64,000 nt of DNA, taken from positions 13,433,167 to 13,497,166 of the forward strand of contig OX326956.1 of NCBI GenBank assembly GCA_946800325.1, read 5' to 3'. This document shows, one piece after another, positions 34,654-46,874 of the stretch. The notes beneath the pieces are model-generated. The model saw nothing but the letters and a program-made list of their open reading frames with translations, had not been told where the DNA came from and ran no database searches. How positions within the stretch are numbered: the first letter of the stretch is position 1; every line of letters starts with the position of its first letter. The translations under genes and the position numbers were made by a program. Source of the DNA: Luzula sylvatica (lineage: Eukaryota; Streptophyta; Magnoliopsida; Poales; Juncaceae).

Positions 34654-35605
34654 GATGCCATTTACTTACCCCATATGCATTCCCACTTTGACCATGAGTC
34701 ATCAAGTGGGAGGGGCTCATTTCCATCTCCTAAAAATTACCCCACTTGATTAACTATGATTTGAATTACTTGTTAATTGAAATAATAAATTATTAGATAC
34801 TTGTATTAGTTGTTAATTACATCACAATTAATTATTAATTCGAAACACTTGTTAATCTGGAGAGAGAGTGGGGTGCAAATTGGAAAAGGAAATTAACACT
34901 TGCCCCCTGATGATGGCATCGGACAAGCCCATGAATTTAGGGGTGTCAACGGTTCGGATCCGGTTCGGATAGTGGTCATACCAGATCCATATCCATATTT
35001 TTTTTCGGATACGGATCCGGATACGGAATTATCCGGATCCGGATACGGTTCGGATAATAAACGGATACGGATACGGTTCGGATATTGTCGGATACGGATA
35101 CGGATACGGTTCTCTTTCGGATATTAAAACGGATACTATGTTATCATAACATAACTTACTTTTTAGCTATAAATATATATAATTTGTGACATGAACGATA
35201 AATATGATTATATTTATACGTAATTTTACGATTGTGAGTTTAAATCACTCACAAATCATTAATTTGTATATGATTTTTCAACTAATATCAAATATAATAC
35301 ATAAAAATAATATATAATATGCGTATCCGGATCCGGTTCCGGATACTCGAATCTGGTTTCGAGTATCCGGATCCTAAAAATACCCGGATCCGGAACACGG
35401 ATCCGGTCCCGCACCAAAACCGAATATCGAATCCGGTTCCGGATCCTAAAATTAGCAACCATAACCATATCCGGATCCACTCGGATCCGGATATTTTTTT
35501 CGCATCCGGATATTTTTTCGGATACGGTTCGGGTCGGTTCGGACAATATCCACACCATTGACATCCCTACCCATAATGCATTTGGGGGGCAAGGTATAAT
35601 TTCCC
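34654..35605. mobile_element. Mutator-like MITE, copy 2, carrying a nested hAT
   Basis: Left end GATGCCATTTACTTACCCC and reversed right end GGGAAATTATACCTTGCCCC match the copy 1 termini. A 632-bp hAT-like element (34938-35569) is inserted in it, which explains the larger size. It sits 12 bp from copy 1. Confidence 0.7.
34938..35569. mobile_element. hAT-like MITE nested in another MITE
   Basis: TIRs TAGGGGTGTCAACGG (34938-34952) and, reversed, TAGGGATGTCAATGG (35555-35569) are typical of plant hAT ends. Flanks cccatgaat and cccataat form an imperfect 8-bp duplication. The subterminal regions repeat ggatccggatacgg-type units on both sides. Frames across the repeats are artefacts. Confidence 0.75.
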
Positions 35606-36236
35606 TTTTTTTTTATTGTGAGTTGTACTTTTCATTGGTCTGTTGATGCTCAATTGATTTGATGGTGAATTTGAATCCTCTATTGGAGAAAGAACTTTAT
35701 TAGGTTTTCCCAAACATCATTATGAACTACAATAATTATGAATTATGAGGTGTATTTGTTGTTTGGGTGCATGTGTCGAGTGTCGAGTCCAATGTTACAA
35801 ATGACGAAAAACGATACGATGCGGTCGGTTACCGTTTTAATATTTTTTATTGTAAATCGGTAATATTTTATAGAAATTATAATAAAAAATAAAAAATAAA
35901 ACAAACACAAATATAATAATTCAATTTCTAAAATTCAAATTAAGCATACACGAAACTCCAAAATTAAAAATAACATACGAAGTACTAATAAAACATATCA
36001 AATAAATGTCGAACGACACAAACATATAATCCAAATAAAAATCTAAATCAAAACAAACACTGAATCATAAAATCATTAAAATCGTTTGGTGTCAAATCCG
36101 TCCAAGTTAATCTATTTGGTGCCACATCATCCCCTTCCTTACCGTATCCTCACCCGAATCATTCGAATAAAATTACTCATCATTAACCTCTCTCGTCTCG
36201 AATTTATTATCATATTCATCATCAATATTGACTCGA
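35606..36236. other. block E tail, then an insert in block F
   Basis: 35606-35775 continues the repeat block. Copy D (30358-30372) reads tgtcgagtcacgac, whereas here the same site is split by about 450 bp (35782-36236) between two gtcgagt/ctcgagt words. The insert has no frame and its ends were not classified. Confidence 0.4.
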
Positions 36237-37436
36237 GTCACGACAAGTTTGTGTATGGAAAAAATTGAGAAAGTAACATAGTCAACTGGTCCGGCCCGGT
36301 CCAGTCCATGACGATATAGTCTATCAATTCCTCTAAATAAATCAAGAAAGTACAAAAAAAATATCATGCCATCAAGATAGTAAATACAACTTGCATGATC
36401 AAAACAATGCATTTTGAACAATTCACATGCATTTATCACCTACTTACATCGAAGACCTAATCAAATCATTGTGTATATTATATAGAAGCTCATTGCATTC
36501 TTATTATATTTATTGAGAAAATGTGTCGTTATCAGAAAGTTTTATTTGATAATAATTCTCATTGTCGCCAAAATATTAGAAATAAAAACAAGACAAGTAT
36601 AAGATGATGGAGAAAACTAATTATTTCTTGAAGTAATGTTGAGTTTTAAACGTCATTGTATAATAATGAATGCCCTAGTTATGGGATTAAAAGAGGTTAA
36701 AAAAACATTTGAATTTACTCAAAAAAAAAAAAAAAAAAAAAAAAAACATTTGAAAACAGTCGAAATGAACCGGAAGAGAGGAAATCGGTTATATTGGCTC
36801 AAAACAGTTAAAAAGAATTATAAAAGGCATTGATCACTAGAATAAAGAGAATAAGTGAATAACTCCAATCATTACAAATACCATACAAATGTTTAAGTTT
36901 ATATTTGATTTGACCTTCGTACATGAATAATTGGTATTGTGAATTTCTAGTGCATTTTGTCCTCAAAAGATTTTTTCTTCTTTTTCCTTCAAAAAAAATA
37001 AAATTTGTTTGTCTAATTCCCCAAAAGATTTGAGGATATTTTTCTCTGTACACATTTATAAAAGGTATTCTAATTGAACTTCATCTTCTCTGTATTTTTG
37101 GTTGATTGATATTTATCAACTTTTCATATATTTAATGTTTTCTTTTTTTTATTCGCTTTTTTGTTCTCAAGATATTTATTGTCTAGAACCAGTACAAAAT
37201 GAAAAATGAAATTATCAATCGTGATGTTTGTCTAAATGTATCATTTTATTTTCTTAAAAATATACTGATTAATACATATTTGAATTTGAATTATTCATTG
37301 AACTGGGAATATTTTTAATGTTTTTAGGATTCATTGGTTTCATTCATTATTAATCTACTTATTTCATGGTTCGCAACGTACAAAATATAAGTAACTAATT
37401 TTAGATAAATCTATAATATATTGAAGTTCTTAACTT

Positions 37437-37440
<4 letters not shown>
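36237..37440. repeat. dispersed repeat block, copy F
   Basis: Close copy of D with a 26-A homopolymer (36721-36746) inserted at acatttga, beside a short duplication of aacatttga. It also holds the dioxygenase exon fragment at 37341-37380. Confidence 0.75.
37341..37380 (-). pseudogene. fragment of a dioxygenase exon 2 edge, second copy
   Basis: Same fragment as 31811-31860, here with gttgcgaaccatg exactly as in the intact gene. It is too short to code for anything. Confidence 0.45.
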
Positions 37441-37473
<33 letters not shown>

Positions 37474-37474
<1 letters not shown>

Positions 37475-37775
37475 GGAAATTATACCTTGCCCCCAAAACC
37501 CATCACTACACCCACGATCTCATTCTCTTTTGTTTTTTTTGGGTTGGGTGTTAATTCCCAACTCCAATTTGCACCTCACTCTCTCTCCAAATTAATTAAT
37601 GCTTCGAATTAACAATTAATTTTGAGTAAATTAACACCTCATATTAGTACCTAATAACTCATTAATTCAATTAACTGTTAATTCGACGCATTGTTAATCG
37701 AGTGGGTAATTTTTGGGAGATGAATAGAATATCAAGGATGTGGTGATGGGTTTGGGGGGCACAGTAAATGGCCTC
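37474..37775. mobile_element. Mutator-like MITE, copy 3, with exact 9-bp TSD
   Basis: Left end GGGAAATTATACCTTGCCCC and reversed right end GAGGCCATTTACTGTGCCCC. The 9-bp duplication TATATATTA is exact (37465-37473 and 37776-37784). This fixes the family's ends and its 9-bp duplication, which points to Mutator-like mobilisation. Confidence 0.85.
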
Positions 37776-38781
37776 TATATATTATATATATAGAGGTCAC
37801 CTATCTAGCTTGTACAAGCAAACCCCACTTGTTGCTTGTAAGTTTTGTATCGTTAGATCAGCTTCAAGATCCGTGCGATTTAACTGTGAAACGACCCATC
37901 TTTTCTTCCCTCCTCCGTTTCATGCTCCGTCTGCTTCTCTTCTCGTTCCCAAATTGAAGCCTCCGTACGTAACACCAAATCCCTCTCTACTCTCCGTCTC
38001 GCAGAATTTGAAGGTTTGTTCCCTCAGAGAAATGAAGAAGGTTCTCTCCGTAAATGAAGGTTTGTTCCCAGAGGAATTGAAGTCTCCGTAACACTAAGTT
38101 TGCTATTCATTTCATTCTTGCATTGGACAAGTTTTTAGGTTTGTTTACCTTGAGTCAATTCACTTTTAGTTAATTCTTGAGCTTTTTCTTTCTATTTCTC
38201 AGTTTTGTTACCTGGTTTTCTTGTTCCGTGAGTTATCCTCTCTCTATTTGTGAATGATTTTGTCTTGATTGTTGATAAAGTAAAATAATTGGGTTATTTT
38301 TATCTGAATTGAGCTTAATTGTGCTCAGTACATGCTCAATTTGGTTCAATTGCCGATTAAGACTATCATCGTGTTTGATTTTTTTTTTGTTGATTTGGTG
38401 TTTGTTAGAGTCTAATCTAGGTATAAATTTTTTTAATTAGACTTTTGCTCCTGAGGAAACATTGGACTGTGATATTGATTATTGTGACGTTGTCTAGATT
38501 GTCCGTAAATATTAGAAATTTGGAAAAAGTCAGTTTCTACTGGGAAAGAAGTTTGATTTCAGAAGGAAATTCTGCATATATATGGTCAAGGTGAAATAAT
38601 TAATTTGATTAATCAACTATATGTCTAGATGAACTGGAGACGCAATTATCGAAGCACACAAGCCTCGAGAAACTCTACTTTTTTCATCAACATCTCACAG
38701 CTCTAAATAAATATTGATTACTACATAGTACACTGTTTTTGTTTATAATACACTCTTTTTAGATAGGTATTTTGAAACACA

Positions 38782-39058
38782 ATGTTTGGGGTTGAAGGAA
38801 GGCCTCAATACTGTCGTGCTTGGCTCGGTGTAGCGAGTAGTTCCCCTGAATGCGCTTCTCCAATTGTCCCTAAGAAGATATTACAAAAAGTATTTTAAAT
38901 GTTTAAGAATTTAAATTGAATTTTTATGTTTATATATATATTATTTTTAGGTCAATAAAATAGGTCGTGATGCGATAATGTATGTGGACTCATTAATCGA
39001 GTCGATAATGGAAGGTTTAGAGGATCAGGGCTTGAATGATTTTATTTTCAGGCGATGA
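38782..39058 (+). CDS. small two-exon ORF inside TIR element 1
   Basis: Exon 1 (38782-38889, 36 codons) begins MFGVEGRPQYCRAWLGVASS. Exon 2 (38951-39058) begins VNKIGRDAIMYVDSLIESIM and ends at TGA. The 61-bp intron has GT and TTTTTAG ends and keeps frame, giving 71 residues. I recognise no domain. It may be a captured gene fragment, a transposon-encoded peptide, or chance. Confidence 0.25.
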
Positions 39059-40629
39059 TGCAATAATTTTCAGGCGTGATTCCGAAGGAGGAAGTATCAC
39101 TTTAGAAATGTATGTAACTAATAACATAAGAAAATATTTTAAATTATTTACGATTAAACCCTTGTATTTATAATTTTTTGCAGCCAAGTCCTGACATACT
39201 AAGTAATTATTTTGCATGTTTTGGAACATTTCAATTATATTCTGGAATTGTATGGTTTAATTTAAACTTATTTGCAGTTTTGGATTTAGGGCACTTATTT
39301 GCACTTTTATATTGTATAGGACTTACTTTGCGATTTTAAACTTGTGTATGTTAGAGATTATGTATAAATCATATTGATTTGCTTAAAGTTATACGGTACC
39401 AATTAAAGTCGAAATGCCCTATAAAAATTGAACAATAATAAACAAAATTCAATTATTGATAAGGTACAATACAATTAAGTGGTATCGATAAAATTATAAC
39501 AATTATTTTTCATTGATACTAAAATATGTGTAACTTGATTCCCTCCTAACTAATTCGAATCTAATTATGTCGATCAAAGACTCACAATGATACTTGAAGA
39601 ATCTGTAACATAATTCCCTCCTAACTCACAAATATTCTGGAATTACTTTTTGCATACTTAATCACCCGAGTTCTAACATGCCATCTTCTTGTTTATCATC
39701 ACCAATTCTAGTATAACCAAGTGAATTAATTTTTTTCCTGCCATGTCCTCCCAACGTGATTCATTCATGCACCTAACACATAATACAAAAACAAATGAAG
39801 ACCATTTATCTGCAAAAAAATATATAAAAGTACAAAATAATACAAGATGTAGTATATCCAAATTTTAACGTCAATGTACAATCAGACCCAAACAAACACT
39901 CATTCAAGAAACATTAGTTATACATACTTAGATTCGAATTAGTCACCCCCAAATCATTCGTTTTAACCTTCAATTAATTAGATCCAATCAACCTAAATTC
40001 CACAAATTCTAGACTCAATTAGTACTAATCATCTCAATATTAGTAAGATTCAGACTCAAATTAGACCCCATGAGACCAAAATAAGCAATTTTGGACTCAA
40101 TTTATCCTCAATTAAAAATCAAGAGAGAAATAATATACCTCATGCATTGATCTATGCAACAAGAAGTGGCAAAATAACGGGATTATATATAATTTGCAGA
40201 ATGTTACGGATCCAAGTCCTGAAAACCATTAGTTATACACAATCATACTCATCAATTGACACTTCTGCAATTTCATCCTTTGATTCTTGAAAACTGGTAT
40301 CTAAATCGTGGATCCTGATGACAAATTATCTGAAGATTGAACCCGAACCTTGAGTAGCACGAGGAACTATGCTGTCGAACTTATCTCAATAAACTAAGAA
40401 GACCGGCATTGATCTGATAAAAGTCACGCACCCATCCTTTCTTCTTATAATTGGTCCCGAATAGCCCAAAAATTAGCAACAAATATCCAACTGGCAAAAA
40501 TCGAAACATAAGAAACCTACACCAAAGAAATTAAGAAAAAGCTCGAAAATTAACTAAAGTGAATCGACTCGAGATAAACGAACCAAAAAACTTGTCTCTG
40601 TGAGGTCTTTTGAGGCGAGATATTGTGTG
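39059..40629. other. interior of TIR element 1
   Basis: AT-rich with no supported frame. Its last part merges into the right inverted repeat near 40630. Confidence 0.4.
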
Positions 40630-40869
40630 AGGGAGGAATGGAGAGAACCTTCTTCATTTCTCTGAGGGAACAAACCTTCAAATTCTGTGAGAGGGACTTG
40701 TATTACGGAGGCTTCAATTTGGGAACGAGAAGAGCAGACGGAGAATGAAACGGAGGAAGGAAGAAGAAGATGAGTCGTTTCAAAGTTAAATCACACGGAT
40801 CTTGAAGCAGATCTAACGATTTAAAACTTACAAGCAAAAAATGAAGTTTACTTGTACAAGCTATATATA

Positions 40870-43800
40870 TATATAGAGTATAGCTATTATACTTGTACAA
40901 GTATTGAACCATCTATACTTGTGACCTTTACTACCGTCAGATTGCTCTGAGATCCGTGCACATTTATTTTATCTAAAATAAAAGCACATGAACGTTAATT
41001 TGCTAACGGTTCAGGTTAGCTCTCCGTTTGTCCAGATTTCCTTCTATTTTTTCTCTTTTTTATATTTATCGGGGACACAATCACGAGAACAGAGTTTCTC
41101 TCCTTGCTCCCCAGTCCCATTTGTTCGACTCTGTTCATCCCCTGTCAAATCTTCTAATCTGTGAACTCTTCCAACAAAAAGACTCCCTTCAGCAGCCCTC
41201 GAGCAATTCAATCTTGCTTCCATGGAAGATAAAGCTTGTATCTGTTCTAATTATTTGCAAGACCATCTCTCCAAACAACTTGTCTTTGTTAATTTGAAAA
41301 TGATTTTTACTTACTAAAAAGATAATTATATCACGAAATTGTATTTTATAATTCTAGTTTTAAACAAATTATATTTAAAAGCAAAAAAGGAAAAAAAAAA
41401 TTACATTTGAAAAGCAAAGCTTAATATTACATCTCACAATAAAATCCCGAACTTGACTCCCAAAAACATAGCCTAAATCATAATCTTAAACCATCTGCAC
41501 AACCTTCAGAACTTTTAGTAGCCTTCGTATCTACATGATTTCAACAAAGAAAGTAAATAGACATACATCAATTGAACAAGTGAAAAATTCTTATCATTTT
41601 AGTGCCAAATTAAGCCTCAATAATCTTCATATTCTCTGTTCGTATAATGTCTGCATCATTTAGCAATCTCCATAATGTTCTTCGTCGATTAATGTTGCGG
41701 GCTCTGTGATTATTCATTTATGTCCCCAAAAATGAAAGGAAATTTTTCATGCATACACCTTGAAACTATTTTTAATACTAAATTTTTAATCGATTAAACT
41801 CAAACATCGGATACCTCAAATAAAAATCAAATTTTGAATCGATTTTCTTAATTGTACAATTAAATTTGAACGCATAAACATGCAGAAAAATAAATTTATG
41901 AAGCAAATGAAAACAACCCGAAGAACAACAAAATAAGGGTCTTAAACCACATTTCATGTCGGAGTAGAGAGCTAGTTGAGTTCCTTCTAATCCCCTCCAT
42001 ACAAGCAAACTGCTAGTCAAACTCTTTTCTGAGGGATGGTGAAGGGAAAGAGGAAAGCTGAACGGGGAATTGGCGCAATGAAAAGGAACAGCACTAGCAC
42101 TGGTAATGGAGATTTTGCATGGGCTTGGAGGTTGTTTGGCCGCATGGAATATGGGAGGGAATTGGGTTTTATAACTTCTCCATCTTGAAATTCTTTGTTT
42201 GGGGTGTATTTTTTAGTAGAGTCATCAAATGATGGAATACTTTTTTGTACACTTTTACCGCAAAATTCAACTCCAAAAAATCTTGGAATTTCAAGGTGAG
42301 GGGAAATATTAACACTAACAAATCTTTCAGATCCTTCTCTCCTTAATATTATAATAAATAGTATCATAATATATTAAAATTAATATTAATATGTTAATAA
42401 TATTATAATCTGTTTATATAAATATAAATATAATAATATTATTATTAATTAAATATATTAAAATATTAATATTATAATATAAATATTATTATTAATATTA
42501 ATATGTTAATATTATAATAATATACTATATGAATATACTAAAATAATAGTATTAATATACGAATATTAATATATTAGTATTATTTATAATAATAATAATA
42601 ATAAAATTAATATTATGATAATACTATTATATTGTACTAATATTATATATTTTTAATAATTATATTATAACTAATATAATATTATACATATTATCATAAT
42701 AATATATAATAATAGTCCCACATAATAATTATATATTTATAAAAATAATATAAAAATATAATAATAATAATAACATAGAAATATATTATAATAATAATAA
42801 TAATAACATAGAAATAATATAAAAATAGTATAATAATATTATAATAATAATAATAGTATAATAATAATAATAATAGTATAATAATATAATAATAATAATA
42901 ACAACAACATAGAAATAATAATTAATAATTCTTATATATTAAAATAATAATAATAATAATAATACCAATATTAATATTAATATATTAATATTAATAATTA
43001 ATATTATTATTATTATTATTAATATAATATTAATTAATATTGAAATAATATTATAATTAATATTATAATAATAATACCAATACTATTATATTAATATTAT
43101 TTTAATATCTTATGTAATGTTAATATATTATATTATTATTATTAATATAAATGTATTATTAATATTAATAATATTAATATATTAACAATATTAGTAATAT
43201 TATTATGTTAATATTATAATAGTATATTATATGAATATGCTAATATAATAGCATTAATATAAAAATATTAATATATTTGTATTATTTACAATGTTTTAAT
43301 ATTAATATTAATATTTGTATTATGAATATATATTGTCATATAATATAATATAATTATAATTAATATTATATTATTATTATTATTATTATTATTATAATAT
43401 TAAAATTAGTGCAATAATATAACTACAATTAATAATATTATGATGATTTTACATTTTAATAATTTTATATTATATGATAATACTATTATATTGTATTAAT
43501 TTTAATCAAACATTTGTTTTATATTTTCAATAATGAAATTCCAGAATTTTTCTAACCATCCAAACGAAGAATTATATTTTCCAGCATCTTATAATTCGGA
43601 CATCCAAACAAACTGTGAAATTATTAATTCCAGAATTTTTTTCTCCTCCACCTTATTATCCAATTCCACTCTACTAATTCCGCTTGCCAAAGGGCCCCTT
43701 AAAGAATCTGTTTTGGATCTTATTTGGGAGAAGAGACAAGACAAAGATGGAGGGACATTGGAGAACGTGAAAAATAATATTAAACAGAGAGACAAACGTC

Positions 43801-43880
43801 GTTTTTTGATGAATTAACAAGCACACATCTTAGCATAACTTTACTTGTACAAGCAAAATAGTTGCACTCTATATATATAA
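40870..43880. mobile_element. CTTGTACAAG-family TIR element 2
   Basis: The left end reads AGAGTATAGCTATTATACTT then GTACAAGTA. The reversed right end (43838-43876) reads AGAGTGCAACTATTTTGCTT then GTACAAGTA. It shares a gatccgtgc word with the other members. The interior holds gene-like stretches (41030-41300, 41940-42370, 43530-43815), none a convincing frame, and the A/T-only region at 42350-43510. Confidence 0.5.
42350..43510. repeat. ~1.1 kb A/T-only repeat array
   Basis: Almost wholly A and T: ATT, AATAAT, TTAATATTAATA and related words in both orientations, with a handful of G or C in long stretches. It looks like an expanded microsatellite with much drift. It could form cruciforms and is a place where assembly may be wrong. 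Confidence 0.85.
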
Positions 43881-44139
43881 TAACATTAAATTTGATGTGT
43901 TGGCAATAACATTAAATTTGACCCAATGGATCGATTCATCATTTACCACATGTGAAACGTGTGAAATTTAATTAAAATATAATAAAATAAATAAGTTAAG
44001 TTTACCACATGGTAAACCTAAGATGTAAAATTTACTATTATTAAAAGTATTAAATGTTTTTTTTCAAACACATCAAGCTTTCTGGGGAATTTTAGAGGGG
44101 ACAAGTATAATTTTTCATATATATATATATATATATATA

Positions 44140-44580
44140 TACATAGAGAGACTAAAAAAAGCTTGTACAAGTTTTATCTATTTTTTGCTTGGAAGTTTTT
44201 AGCCTTTGGATTCACATTCAGATCTGTGCAAACGATTATTACCCACCCTCACGTTATTTGCAGTAATCTCTCTAGTTATCTCCGTCAAAACACATTTTCC
44301 TTTCTCTCGACCCATCCATGGCTGCTCTTTCTCCCGAGTGTTCCTTGCGAAGAGGCTCCATATCTAGCCATCGAGTGTCCTCCATGGTTGTTCCTTCCTT
44401 TCCACCCATCGAGTGTGATCCAGATCGTTGTTGTGGAAGAGGCTCCAGCGAAGAGGTTCCTTTGAGATAGCGTGAAAATCAAGTGATGGCTCCAGTAAAG
44501 AGGACTATCTATGAGAGACTGAAGAGGAGGTGAGTTTCTCGCTAAGGGACGACTCTCTCTTGGAAGAAGGCCTACCAGTT
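44140..44580. mobile_element. CTTGTACAAG-family element 3, left end
   Basis: Ends in TATA repeats then AGAGAGACTAAAAAAAGCTT and GTACAAG, then ttttttgcttggaagttt and gatctgtgc, the same order as elements 1 and 2. A leader-like stretch follows (cgacccatccatggctgctc). The right end was not found. Confidence 0.4.
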
Positions 44581-45601
44581 GTTCAAAATTTCTTCTAGGA
44601 GGTGAGTTTCATCCTTTTTGTCTCTTGGTTTTTGAATTTGGGGGTGGATAATTTTGAGTAATTAGAATTTTATTGGGAATTGACCGAGAAATTATCTGAA
44701 ATTGAAATTAAATGGGAGTTTCTCTGAAATTGTGCTATTTGAATCAGTAATTGGGTATTTATTACCTCAACAATTTTTTCTGAAAATTGTACTGTTTTGT
44801 TTTTATAATCCATTTTTTGGAAATTATTACTGCTATTCAATATATTGAAATTATTACTTGGTAATTGAGAATTTGTGTCAACGTTTTTTACCGAAATTGT
44901 ACTGTTTTTGTCAATAATCTATTTTGCTGAAATTATTAGTTCTATCTAATTGAATTATTACTTCTTTTTAGTATCAGTGTAGAACCAGCAATTGAGAATT
45001 TATCTCAAATCAATTTTTCTTAACAAGTTGTACTACTTGAAGCAGTTTCCTCAACCAATTTACTCTGACCAATTTTTTCGAACATGTTGTAGTATTTGAA
45101 CCTGTTTTCTCAACCAATAATTTCAATTGTACTTTTTGAATCAGGTTTGATATTAGAAATTGGATATTCTCGAAATTAGATGCTATAATGGAACTTGAAA
45201 TAGACACCAAGTTGGGCAGTGCACATTTCAGTGGGTACTCTCTTTATTTTCAATTTTCCTAGAAGCCCTTTATTAGTTATGCAATTATCTTTTCAGAGCT
45301 CTTTTTTCTTCGAAATGTAGTTTTTCTTTTTTGGACAATTTAGGTTTGGATGGGCGACACGAATTTGGGATCAAGTTATTAAGTTGTATTACATTGAATT
45401 TGTTTGTTCATTAAAATATAAGTATGTATTTAATTTGTATGGGTACTTAAACGTAAATATGTATTGAATGTGTATTGATAAAAAAAAACGTGTATTATAT
45501 ATGTACATGTATTGTAAATTTGTAATATGAGATTGTATCAAATTTGTTGGAATGAAATCAATGTGTATTGAATGACAAAAGTTAGTAGTGCTTAGCAGTG
45601 A
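44581..45601. other. AT-rich spacer with loose repeats
   Basis: gaaattgtactgtttt and gaaattattact words recur between 44660 and 45150. No gene was seen. Confidence 0.4.
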
Positions 45602-45836
45602 TGTACATCCCCTACTACTCTCCCCCACGATCCTTGATGACGTGGCTATGGATTAACATTTTAAGAATTAACACACAAATACATGATTTAACATCAAATT
45701 TGCGGTTTAATTATCTTATTTTATGATTAAGTATCAAATTAAGATGTTAAATCATGTATTTGTGTGTTAATTCTTAAGGTGTTAATTCATAGCCACGTCA
45801 TCAATGATCGTGGAGGAGAGTAGTAGGGCATGTACA
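45602..45836. mobile_element. foldback MITE, 235 bp
   Basis: Nearly the whole element is an inverted repeat of about 100 bp per arm: TGTACATCCCCTACTACTCT left and, reversed, TGTACATGCCCTACTACTCT right, then gatgacgtggctatg and aacacacaaatacatgattt on both arms. A related copy is at 52228-52470. Confidence 0.88.
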
Positions 45837-46599
45837 ACATTTTCCTTTCAAATACATGTGTATCGAATGTCAAAATTTTAGAACCTGTCTTTAATGTTTT
45901 ACAACATTCATGTGTTTCTTGTAATTATGTGTGTTGAAGTTTATACATGCGCGTACCAGTTTATTATTACGTCAAAATACCATGTTTTTATATTCTCATA
46001 TATTTGTAATAATTTTGTCATTTTTATAAAATTTCTAAATATTTATTATTATTCTTTATGTTTTAGTTATTTTTTAAAATATAAATAAATATGATTTTTT
46101 TACATTTCATAATGGAATATATTTTTTATTTTGATATTTATTTGTTATTGATGTAATATTCATTTGAAAAATATGATTTTTATTTGCGAAATAAAATACT
46201 TTTTGATATATATAATTTTTAAAATATGAAACATATTTTAGTATGCACGCGTTCGTTTTAAAAAAAAAATTAGATATATTATATTATAAATATATTATTT
46301 TTAATAAAAAACATTATTTCAAAAGAAATGTATAATTTTTCAAGATTTAGGATATAAATATAATATTTGGTTTTCTTAAATAATACCAATGTTGGTAGTA
46401 AATAAATGTACAATATTGGATGATGTATCACTGAAAAATCAATTTATACATCTCTCTACTTTGAAAAGTCTGCATTTTACAATTTTAAAACTATCCTAGC
46501 TCTTTTTGTATTTTTCAGCTTATATATGTCTGTCTAGTAATATATATTTTTTTCCCTAAATAATAAATCTAGCCGAAATATTAAATTAATACACTGGAG
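45837..46599. other. AT-rich spacer, no gene seen
   Basis: No supported feature. Confidence 0.4.
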
Positions 46600-46874
46600 A
46601 TCACCATTGCTGAAGATACTGGTGACCAGTGACCAAACCCCAGCCAACCGTTACAAATATCTTCTCCTATCTTTAGTCTAGAAGCTTCTCTTCAAGAGAA
46701 TTATCTCTCTGCAAGGCCAGCCCATATTCTTCTCCTCCTCCTTAGAAATTCCCCGAATTCGTAGCATTTTTCACGGGCTTTCCATCTTGAAGAAAATAAG
46801 ATATTCATCCTCGTGGATCGATGAAATGATCGTATCGAATTTGAGAATGGCGAGAGGAGTAATCCGATCAATCT
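46600..46874 (+). pseudogene. leader and first-exon-like sequence
   Basis: A CT-rich, UTR-like stretch leads into ATG at 46826 (or 46847), then codons reading MIVSNLRMARGVIRSI up to a canonical donor, ATCT then GTAAGTG, at 46874/46875. The next plausible acceptor (ttgcag at about 47788) leads to a stop within a few codons. It looks like the 5' end of a gene whose remainder is absent here. Confidence 0.25.

Larger units (their letters stand above)
37790..40870. mobile_element. CTTGTACAAG-family TIR element 1
   Basis: About 3.1 kb bounded by inverted repeats of roughly 250-300 bp (37811-38060 against 40630-40863 reversed). Each begins with GCTTGTACAAG, followed by tgcttgtaagtttt, atccgtg and a gene-like leader (cgttcccaaattgaagcctc, then gaatttgaaggtttgttccc). 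Outside the palindrome are TATATAGAG-type ends. Long TIRs suggest a Mutator-like element. No transposase was seen, but a small two-exon frame lies inside. The cargo looks like transcribed plant sequence. Confidence 0.6.

Noticed and set aside
34900..35564. Several frames rich in Arg, Ile, Asp and Pro
   Set aside because: They are read through the ggatccggatac-type subterminal repeats of the hAT MITE on both strands.
44163..44482. 100- and 65-codon frames in TIR element 3
   Set aside because: Composition is leader-like and low in complexity, both strands are open, and no domain is seen.
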